From Chara braunii (lineage: Eukaryota; Streptophyta; Charophyceae; Charales; Characeae): a DNA stretch of 26,704 bases. Below, piece by piece: positions 19,786 to 26,704 of the stretch. The position numbers were made by a program, and so were the translations under genes. The notes under the pieces are model-generated. The model was not told where the DNA came from and did not search any database. It worked only from the letters and a program-made list of their open reading frames with translations. The stretch covers positions 1,286,489-1,313,192 of the forward strand of contig BFEA01000321.1 of the NCBI GenBank assembly GCA_003427395.1, written 5' to 3'. Each line of letters opens with the position of its first letter. Positions within the stretch are counted from its first letter, which is position 1.

Positions 19786-19950
19786 AAAGGAAGTGTTGCC
19801 AAAATTTCTACTAATTCAGGGAGTTAGACGGATTTTGACTTTCTAGAATTAAAAGTCTGATTTTAGAGCTAATATAAATTATGCGATGACACTTTTCCTA
19901 CGGGAAGCGCTGCCAAAATTTTTAGAGTTTAGAGGAGTTAGATTCTATTT

Positions 19951-20652
19951 GACAGGTGACAATTCTGGGAGATCCACTCCATGTAGGGGAGATTATGCCA
20001 GGGTCTACCTTTGCTTTGACACCTGCTTAGAAGGTAGGTTTAGACCTAGTTAATTAGGGTGATTTGGATGAGGTCGTGATATGGAGATTATTTTCAATGA
20101 ACTTATAGACCTAGCTTGGGGATAGACCTGTCTTGTGTTACAGGTCTTCTTGAACGAGTTGATTCAGGATTTTAGACTAGATTCAGCTTTCATCCCACGA
20201 GGATCACCTTCTGTTATCATTGATAACAGGTCGGTTGTCGATTCGTCGGTCTACGACTCAATTCCAACTCACCCTCAATACTCAACCTAAAAAGGCTTTA
20301 GCCCAGACTGGTGATTTTATTGGTTTGTTATGGTTTCACCCGGACTTTTATTGAATGACCATTGAACAAAGGTGCTGAGTATTTAATTTTGGTTGGTTGG
20401 AAAGGAGGCTGGGGCTTGCATGGCTAAAGCGAGGGGTATGAGTATAGAGAGTGGTTAGGGTTGACTCCGTGTAGCGTGTGGACTTTGTTTGGCCTTCTGA
20501 TGTGATTGCAGGTATGTTCTGAGGTTCGGATTTTAGATTTGACTGCCTGCGATCACACATATACATATGGTTGTGAGGAGCCCCACTGTGATTGTGAGAA
20601 GTGATCGTCACATACTTATCCCTCCTTATATACATATAAAAATATAGGCGTA
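19951..20652. other. No supported gene
   Basis: Unique-looking, moderately AT-rich sequence with only short ORFs. A minus-strand ORF at 20348-20635 is Thr/His/Asn-rich and unconvincing. Confidence 0.4.
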
Positions 20653-20654
20653 CC

Positions 20655-20690
20655 TATGTGGGAGTTCGCGTGGCCTGAGGGGCCCACATA
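20655..20690. repeat. Short inverted repeat TATGTGGG/CCCACATA
   Basis: Perfect 8-bp arms (20655-20662, 20683-20690) around a 20-base loop. The TG...CA ends could suggest a terminus of a larger repeat, but no partner is visible. Confidence 0.5.
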
Positions 20691-20952
20691 TTAAGGGTAA
20701 AAGTTGGGGTTGGGGTTAAGAAAAGAGAGGGTAACCCCCCTTTTTCTAACTGAATGCTTCTTAATAAATTCTCGATCGGACGTTGGTCCTGGGCCGGGAT
20801 TCAAGATCCTTGTCCAGGACATCCCAGGCCCTAGACTCTGCTCGGAAGGAATCACCCCCCGGACAGGGCCTATTTGCCTTGCCTGTCGAGACACTCAAGC
20901 CAAGGGCCTGAGGTCTCGCAGCGGCCGCACGACTATTCCTTCAGCCGTGCAA

Positions 20953-20980
20953 TATCGTGAGGGAGTAGACCCTCACGATA
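20953..20980. repeat. Perfect 11-bp inverted repeat
   Basis: TATCGTGAGGG (20953-20963) and CCCTCACGATA (20970-20980) pair exactly with a 6-base loop. No T run follows, so it is not an obvious terminator. Confidence 0.7.
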
Positions 20981-21743
20981 CTTCGACTCTGACACTTGAG
21001 TATCATAAGCAGTACTCGGATCCACGAGGGACCGCTTGATTATAGGCACTACATAGTACTCCATCACTACGACTGCTTGCGCATGTTTGCATTGCGAGTC
21101 GATATGAGAAAGTCATGCGTCCACACGGTTTTGTACTAAGTCCCGCGTGCGACGCCTATTCGATTTCGCATCGGAAAGTTGTGGGATGACTACCGAGGGA
21201 CTAGGAGCATTGTCGCGTTATTTGCGTTGTGTCATTTCGTGTGTATGTTGTGTGTGTGTTATTTTTATGTTCTTTATAGTGGTGTGCACGTGGCGTGTGG
21301 GATGTGTCATAGTCGACCGGCGACGAGTCGCACTTGGGACCTCAGCCCCCCAAGATGTCGGTTCGGGTGCGGGTCCGATAGAGGCGTACTGCCGCAAGTA
21401 TCCCCTATGCTACAGCGAATGAGAAACGCCCTCGGCTGGTCCACCTCTGTGATTGCAGCTGATCAGCTTTCGTACTGTGGACTGGTAGCTCGGCGGGGAT
21501 ACGCCCACGGAAGGGAGGGGACAACTCCCGTAAGGTGGAGGTAAGTCGTGCCTCGTGTAGGCCCTATCCTGTCGTAGGGGCTCGCGGAAGGTATGGCTGG
21601 CGCACTCGGCCGGAGCGGCTTGCGGAAGCTCCATGTATGTATCGCGACGAGGATTAAATGCCAACTCCTGCGTGACGAGGCCGGGAGGGTCTCGCGCTGC
21701 CCTTGAGTAGTGTCGAACCGATGCGCTCGACAACGCTCCTCCA
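20981..21743. other. GC-richer stretch upstream of a gag fragment, no clear gene
   Basis: Both strands carry ORFs of 90-120 codons (minus 21410-21733 and 21463-21744, plus 21179-21544), with Arg/Pro/Ser-rich, motif-free translations. It may be degraded retroelement sequence leading into the Gag fragment at 21744. Confidence 0.3.
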
Positions 21744-21968
21744 TGGGAGAAAGCGAGTCTTACTGAGGACGTGTGGAGAGACCGTTACTCCCAGTCAGCT
21801 TGTATCCCTTGTGGCCAATATGGCCATAACCAATTTAAGAGTCAGAACAAGAAGGTGACGGAAAAGATCCGACCTACGATGGGGCAGGCGCCGGTCTCCT
21901 GCGAATCCCCGGGTAACAATGTAGCCGACAATTCTGACACTGCTTCGGGAAACACATTGGGCCAGTAG
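21744..21968 (+). pseudogene. Gag C-terminal fragment with damaged CCHC zinc knuckle
   Basis: Frame 3 reads TEDVWRDRYSQSACIPCGQY and on through GHNQFKS: a C-X2-C-X4-H arrangement (C11, C14 and H19 counted from the GTG at 21771) in which the fourth ligand position holds Ser24 instead of Cys. CCHC knuckles bind the genomic RNA in retroelement Gag. A polar linker follows to a TAG at 21966-21968, while homologous reading shifts to frame 2 (KHIGPVGIVVVP) from about 21950, indicating a frameshift. It precedes the third 53-codon copy, so the two were probably one Gag-derived frame. Confidence 0.6.
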
Positions 21969-22580
21969 GAATTGTAGTTGTTCCTACTAGAATCGAGGTG
22001 GTGGACAAAACATCACCATCTCGAGAGATGACCAAAGCTATTGACTCCCTTGTCGTCCCGCAAACACATTCGGACCAATCGATCCTCTGTTCGACAAATG
22101 TGTTTGAGTCCTTAGAGGAGCTAGAGGAGGAGTGGTACCACTGTCGGTACCAGGCTGGTACCATTGTTAGGGAATGTGAGGCTCAACGCCTCGACAAGCC
22201 CTACTGGGCCCTGTTTTCAGCTATATCGACCGCCCTAAGTGAAGACAGGCCTGACAGGGGTCGAGAGGCCTATTTCGGGTTTTTCACGCAACTGGGAAAT
22301 TCAGGCATTTGCGTAGCGCCAGTTGGTTGAGAGAGCCCAAGCCGCACCTGCCTTTCTCCAAATGTACCTGAGGCAGACCCTGGGCTAGACATGAGGCACA
22401 AACTACACACAGGCCGCTGGTAGTTGGACACGGGTAACCACCCCAGGCCCTGAGCCTGATTCCCTTGGACTGAGGCTCATCCACTTGGGGCCTACCGGAA
22501 GCTTCTGGGCAGGGTCCCAGCGCAGCCAGGCAGCATGCAGCAGACATGTCATTTCCATATAGGAAAGCGTCTGCCCGCAT
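21950..22580 (+). repeat. Third, dispersed copy of the 687-bp retroelement-derived unit
   Basis: Matches 8960-9604 in order: GGGCCAGTAGGAAT, TCTCGAGAGATG, GGTACCA block, 53-codon frame, CAGGCCCTG, GAAGCTTCTGGGCA, and TATAGGAAAGCGTCTGCC. Homology stops at about 22580, right where an inserted LTR-like end begins. Confidence 0.75.
21998..22330 (+). pseudogene. Conserved 53-codon frame, copy 3, with longer upstream part
   Basis: The longest version: 110 codons in frame 2, extendable upstream in the same frame to about 21950. The N-terminal part has SREMTKAIDSLVVPQ, then an acidic ESLEELEEEWYH, then the conserved block RECEAQ...YFGFF...QLGNSG...PVG and the stop at 22328-22330. It lies directly after the Gag knuckle fragment, supporting a retroelement Gag C-terminal origin. 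No enzyme motif (no DSGA-type protease site) is visible. The minus strand of the following 250 bp is also open, so strand assignment there is less certain. Confidence 0.5.
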
Positions 22581-22584
22581 TCCC

Positions 22585-23300
22585 TGACAGTTGTAGAATG
22601 GTACAATCCCAAGATCCTTAAGGCATATGCCTCAGTGTTGAAAGGAAAAAGTAGCAATATAACACAAGATCATGTGGCGTCGATCATCTTCTAAGAGTGG
22701 GATGATCTCAGAGGGGGTGAAGGCAGCCTAAGAATCGAAACTCCTAGGGGCTGACACACACAGAGGTGAGAAAGGTAATCATGCTCAGGGTGGGGGATTG
22801 GTAACGAAACAAAACCAATGACCCGTACAAATAGACCATAAAGGCTGGTAATGCTCGACAAAAGAGTGACACCGTGCGGGGTCCACCATGAAAGGGGAGT
22901 CTAGAATAGGGTGATATGCCTAACTAAAGGCATGACATGACCGACACTAAGGTGATGAGAGTGAAAACATGCACGCATCTCACTGACTGGGAGGAAGCTA
23001 GATCTGAGTGCAGGGAAGCCAAGATAACGCTACAATTTATATGCCTATGGTCTAACAAGGGAGGGCGCTACTCTGGGAGAGCTAGCTAAGTGAGAACCAA
23101 CATGCAACACATACAAAGGAAGACACAACGTAGGGGGGGGGCGTGAAGTAATCACGTCCAAAGTAGCCAAAGTCGATAAAGTAGCTGAAGTCGCCAAAGT
23201 GATCGATGACGTCGATGAAGTAGGAGTCGGGTGATGTCAAAGCAGAGTCGCAAAAACGTTGAAATCCTGAACTAGAGATGATGATGAAGTAAATAATAGT
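22585..23300 (-). mobile_element. Probable 3' LTR region of a minus-strand Ty3/gypsy element
   Basis: It lies just downstream (minus sense) of the integrase/chromodomain remnant. Its outer end on the minus strand reads ...ACAACTGTCA, a canonical CA terminus, exactly where the R-type repeat is interrupted (22580-22585). A TATA-like GCATATAAAT lies at about 23036-23046 on the minus strand. The inner boundary and polypurine tract were not found, so the start near 23300 is arbitrary. Confidence 0.4.
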
Positions 23301-23305
23301 ACGAG

Positions 23306-23938
23306 TCAGTGGCAGGAGAAGGCAAGTGATAAGACTGTCAGTCGTTGTGTCGCCGAGGGCGTCGAAGAGTGCGTTGTGCGGAGGCGTCCGTATGTTGCTG
23401 GAAAACAACCTCGGAGGGAGCAGGCTTCTTCAACAATCTCCTTAGTCAGAGAAAAAGGAAAAGGGTCAGTCAGCTGAGCAGGAGCAAACGTATCAGCATG
23501 ACGAGCACCATTATATTCACACACCAAAATCTTGGCGTGCTCCAAGTGCTCGAGGGGCTCCCAAGTAGCCTCCTCATTACAATAGCCCTTCCAACGCATA
23601 AGGTACTGCATGCTTGGAGGGGTATCGTCGATAACTCGGCGAGATACTATGTCAGAAAAGACGAACTTCTCGTGATCGTTCACCACGATAGGTAAAGGGT
23701 GCTCATAAGGGCGTTCACCATGATAGGACGGTCTGCGATAAGGACGCAACAAGGAGATGTGAGCCGAAGAAACAACACGTGAATGTGTGAAGCATATCCG
23801 CTTCGAGATGCAAGTGGCGAGTGTCGACAAGCACATCGTCACCGATGAATGATATGTTCACGATCAGTTTGCTTGTGCAACCATGCGCGTTTATGAGACA
23901 TCGATACTCTCATGTGCGACCTTCATAATCGCCGTCAT
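23306..23938 (-). pseudogene. Ty3/gypsy (chromovirus-type) integrase C-terminus with chromodomain
   Basis: From 23938 downward the minus strand reads MKVAHESI and RMVAQAN with stops, then after a frame change GDDVLVDTRHLHLEADM, the typical C-terminal integrase barrel, then after another frame change SLLRPYRRP. In the 178-codon frame 23842-23306, residues 59-110 form a chromodomain: YLMRWKGY, EEATWEPLEHL and a closing ILVCEYN. Such domains help target integration to marked chromatin. At least two frameshifts and several stops upstream make it non-functional as integrase, though the chromodomain itself is uninterrupted. Upstream catalytic parts are missing: the composite repeat copy B begins at 23991. 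The first 28 residues of the 178-codon frame are out-of-frame shadow. Confidence 0.85.
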
Positions 23939-23990
23939 ATGTGTGATTCAGACGATAAGTGCAGGACAACGAGTGTTTGTGTGCAATCGT

Positions 23991-24623
23991 TGTCGGCGCG
24001 AATATCCGCGCTGGGTTTTTGCAATTGACAAAGAATAAGTTTGTTTTAAAGTTTAAGTATACCGCACGAGGCACGACAGTGTTTGTTGTTTACATTGACT
24101 GAATGGTTGACTAAAGTAGAGAGTGTGTGGGCGTGTAGACTTAAGGCACGCGTGATCCTCTTTTCATTAATGATTGTAGAGTCGGACGATTGCCGACCAA
24201 ATTTTTATTTTTGATTAAACTAGAAAAAAAATTATGCCTCTTGATTAATGAGTTTGACCATGACATCTGCGTACGTACTGAAGACAACGCCGACGGCGAC
24301 ACGGTTCTTGTAAATGAGCGAAGTGAATAAAAGGGTAGGGGTGTGAGAACGAGTGGTCGCGGAAGGTACGGGGCTGTGAGGTTGGCTGATAGGCCAATGT
24401 GTGGTTTTGAAACGTTCCGCTGGATATGCGCATCAGGCAGTATCCGCTTATTTAGGTGTCCGTCAATACTAGACCCAGCCTCGGGCCTAGCACTATTGGT
24501 TACGGTGTCGGACTGTTATCTAGGAGATTCAGGGATCGAGGTCGAGCAGCGATGGCGCGGGATATCTGAGTAGCGTGAAGGGACCGAGGGGTTGAGGGCC
24601 TGGCCGGGATGCCCCTTGGTTTT
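23991..24623 (+). repeat. Composite repeat, copy B (head + spacer + tRNA-like module)
   Basis: The head TGTCGGCGCGAATA at 23991 is followed by GAATAAGTTTG, AGTTTAAGTATACCGCACGA and AAGGCACGCGTGATC. After a variable spacer, the A-box-like TAGCACTATTGG (24488-24499) and B-box-like GGATCGAGGTC (24533-24543) sit 45 bp apart, with TTTT at 24620-24623. It interrupts the integrase remnant on the left. Confidence 0.7.
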
Positions 24624-24915
24624 GTCGTCGGTTGAGTTGGGGCGGTACTAGCAATCTTTCTCATCGGTCGCTTTCTGACGATGAAAAAGTTCTAAATATT
24701 TGAATTTATTATCATACTATTACTATGCTCCACCGTTCCTTCACTCAGCCGAGCCGCTGGATTGAAAGGTTGTCACGACAGTCGAGGACGTTGAGCGCGC
24801 GCTCCTTTGGTTGACCTACGGGTCCCTATGTATTCGGGATATTGACAAAGTCCTTTTATCCGGTCCGTCTATAAAAATACGGCTCGATGAGTTTAACGCT
24901 CATGTGGGCCAACAG
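24624..24915. other. Spacer between composite copies B and C, with promoter-like end
   Basis: No ORF of note. It contains TTGTCACGACAGTCGAGG near 24767 (a TGTCAC start such as LTRs often have) and TATAAAAATA at 24870-24879, so it may be part of a solo LTR or the 5' end of copy C. Confidence 0.35.
24870..24879 (+). promoter_or_regulatory. TATA-like element upstream of composite copy C
   Basis: TATAAAAATA lies 46 bp before the copy C head, followed by a small ATGAG/CTCAT inverted repeat. No equivalent is seen before copies A or B. Confidence 0.35.
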
Positions 24916-25590
24916 TGTCGGCGCGAATACCCTTACAAGGGTATCCTCCCTGGTTTTTACAAGCGACAGAAAACAAGCTAAGTCTAAAAGTTTGAGTATG
25001 ATGCGCAAGGCGCAGCAATGTCTGAAGGCTGCGGTGGCCAAGCACTTGGCCAGATTAGAGGGTGAATGGGCGCGCAGGTTGAGGCGCGCATGATTTTCTC
25101 CCTTTGTTTTGATTACAAATAGCAGACGTGGCGTGAATTTTGGTCGACGTATGTCATTTCTGTTTAATTAAATTGACTAACCTATGAGCGTGTTGTTCTC
25201 TGGTTCCGCGGGGTACGGTGGACGGTTCAGTGAGCCGGTGGGGAGGCACGCGGAATCCAGATGATGGGATCTGATGGATTCCGCCGGGTAAGGATGGCCG
25301 CGTTGCGGTCGGGAAGTCAGCACGGCCTTTTGTGGTCGTGTGAGTGAGTACAGGTTAGGAAGTTGGTGTGGGGCGGTTCCTTGGCTCCAAAGGCCGGGGG
25401 CTACCTCTTTATTAGGCAACTCCGGCCTGCTAGTACCAGGCTTGGGCTTAGCCCTATAGGTTACAACACCGGACTTGTACGCAGCAGACGCAGGGATCAA
25501 GGCCAACAGTATGAGGCAATGGAACGGAGGAGCGGGGCGAAAAGGCTTGAGGGGTTGATGGGCCAGCGGGACTATCCCCCTCGCCTTTTT
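24916..25590 (+). repeat. Composite repeat, copy C (head + spacer + tRNA-like module)
   Basis: The head TGTCGGCGCGAATACCC with inverted repeat ATACCC/GGGTAT, then AAGCGACAGAAAACAAGC and GAGGCGCGCATGATT. After a spacer of about 330 bp come TAGCCCTATAGG (25449-25460) and GGATCAAGGCC (25494-25504), 45 bp apart, and TTTTT at 25586-25590. The CTAGTACCAGGCTTGGGC just before the A box nearly matches copy A. Confidence 0.75.
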
Positions 25591-25672
25591 ACTGCCGCGG
25601 GGCCGGGCGTGGGGCTGACGGGCAGGCAAAGAGGGGTGCCGAGGTCCCTGCCCGACTACCGTTTGCTTTCTT

Positions 25673-25673
25673 T

Positions 25674-25705
<32 letters not shown>
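25673..25705 (+). repeat. AT microsatellite
   Basis: TA dinucleotide run with one AAA interruption. Confidence 0.9.
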
Positions 25706-26540
25706 TCTAATTTTATCTAGTATTATTAGTATCCCGCCTGTATGTGGACGCGAAAACACAGAGGGGACACCCACGAGCTATGGAAATACAGACCCGTGTC
25801 TGAATCCGGGTGACGGAACTTGGTTGCTGAGTGAAACTGTTACATGCACAGATATGTGATGTTCGTAATAACCGAGGAACTGTAGTGTGATAAAAAGGAC
25901 TGAAATGGACAATGCGGTGAGAGTACAATCTCGACAGACAATGTGCATTCTCATACATACAAAAGTGCCGAATAGCGCAGGGAAGACTTAGATACAAAGA
26001 CTGACCTGACAAGGACTGACCTCACACACGTAGTACAAGTAGCGAAGCAGAATGCTAGAATACCAATCACGAGCCCAATCAATGTTTGAACTCAGACTAA
26101 ACATGCATCGTATCCCTCACCAGGTGTGAAGGAGCCTGGCGCTGCACACAGGGAGAAAGCGCCAGGTCCAGACATACACAGACGAAGAGGTAANGACCAG
26201 ACGAAAGGAGGGGGGAAAGATGGGAGTGTCGTTAACACCAAGTCTTGGTCACCAATCCCAAATAACCCCTCGTTGCCATGTCTGAAGTCCCCAAAAGTCG
26301 AGTCTGGATCCGATATCACCAACCCCGGTATCTCTTCTCTCGCAGTCTGCAAATGCAGTGAAGTCAGGGGTTGAGAGGGAGAGGAGGAGATGGTGGACTG
26401 AGAAGAAGAGGAAGAAGAACCCTTTCTCTCTTACTATTACGAGCCAGGTACTAACCTGTGATGTGGCGCTGTGCTGCAGGTACCTCGAAGACAAAGCTGG
26501 AGCAACGGCGCTGCAGGTAGGTACTCCTGGCCTCCGCCCA
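25706..26540. other. No supported gene; purine-rich and short inverted repeat
   Basis: Short motif-free ORFs only. A perfect 9-bp inverted repeat CCTGGCGCT (26135-26143) / AGCGCCAGG (26158-26166) has a 14-base loop. An N sits at 26194. A purine-rich tract occupies about 26365-26420. Confidence 0.4.
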
Positions 26541-26541
26541 A

Positions 26542-26561
26542 GCTCTCTCTCTCTCTCTCTA
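26542..26561 (+). repeat. CT microsatellite
   Basis: CT dinucleotide run just before the terminal direct repeats. Confidence 0.85.
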
Positions 26562-26578
26562 CCACTATCCTAGCTATG

Positions 26579-26642
26579 GCGCCCAGCGCTGGAGACTACA
26601 GCTACCTACTGCGCCCAGCGCTGAAGACTACAAGATAACGCT
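26579..26642 (+). repeat. 32-bp direct repeat with AGCGCT palindromes
   Basis: GCGCCCAGCGCTGGAGACTA at 26579 recurs as GCGCCCAGCGCTGAAGACTA at 26611; a third GAAGACTACA occurs at 26691 near the window end. The array may continue beyond it. Confidence 0.7.
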
Positions 26643-26704
26643 ACTACTACTCTAACGCAGCGCTCCCTCCAGAGTGCTGCTCCCGAATCCTGAAGACTAC
26701 AACT

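Larger units (their letters stand above)
18921..19950 (+). repeat. Alternating two-type tandem array, interrupted by an insertion
   Basis: About 110-125-bp units alternate. Type 1 (18921-19001, 19155-19236, 19871-19950) has TATAAATC or similar, CTACGGGAAGC(A/G)CTGCC and AGGAGTTAG. Type 2 (19031-19114, 19280-19313 continuing at 19786-19840) has AAAGGAAGTG(C/T)TGCC and TTCAGGGAGTTGG or TTCAGGGAGTTAG. The shared GGAAG..(C/T)TGCC...AAATTT core shows both types descend from one monomer. The second type 2 unit is split by the 472-bp insertion described separately. Confidence 0.85.

Noticed and set aside
20700-20725. Telomere-like GGGGTTGGGGTT repeats
   Set aside because: Only two or three degenerate units and no plant-type TTTAGGG array.

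Overview
This looks like a repeat-dense nuclear segment from a eukaryote, most likely the green-plant lineage. The Gag fragments (13818-14630 and 21771-21968) are in a style I associate with charophyte algae such as Chara, but that attribution is recollection and inference, not something the sequence proves. I see no intact host gene, rRNA, tRNA gene, CRISPR array or bacterial operon. The evidence for a eukaryotic repeat landscape is: Ty3/gypsy Gag, a CCHC-type knuckle, an integrase tail with chromodomain, a transposon-type Ulp1 (C48) protease, tRNA-like Pol III modules, long homopolymers, microsatellites and nested insertions. Two single Ns (3909, 26194) mark assembly joins or uncertain bases.

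Layout. 1-3590: decayed transposon-type genes on the + strand, first acidic hydrophilic ORF pieces (1-789, 765-1922), then a Ulp1-like protease (2723-3564), separated by a G35 run, a CT microsatellite and a duplicated palindromic module. 3590-8250: mostly AT-rich non-coding DNA built from tandem duplications (255-bp block, ATGATATATGATCT-like array, divergent repeats at 4860-5640, a 150-bp duplication at 6095-6386). 8500-9660: two tandem copies of a 687-bp unit carrying a conserved 53-codon reading frame; a third copy lies at 21950-22580. 11389-14630: a broken Ty3/gypsy gag, split by a five-unit tandem array with internal T/G tracts (12401-13381).

14583-15134, 23991-24623 and 24916-25590 are three copies of a composite repeat: a conserved head, a variable spacer, then a tRNA-like module with A and B boxes exactly 45 bp apart and a T run downstream. 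15600-18850 has no recognisable gene, but the minus strand holds a few exon-like pieces with good splice signals. 18921-19950 is an alternating tandem array, one unit of which is interrupted by a 472-bp insertion flanked by an 8-bp direct duplication and containing an 83-bp foldback. 21744-23938 holds a + strand gag knuckle fragment followed by a minus-strand LTR-like end and an integrase/chromodomain remnant of a second Ty3/gypsy element. The last kilobase is low-complexity DNA with short repeats.

The pieces do not form one working pathway. They record successive waves of Ty3/gypsy retroelements, a Ulp1-carrying DNA transposon, SINE-like modules and a foldback MITE-like element inserted into one another and decayed. 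The most novel-looking items are the composite tRNA-like repeat family, the foldback element with its internal empty-site control, and the thrice-conserved 53-codon frame.
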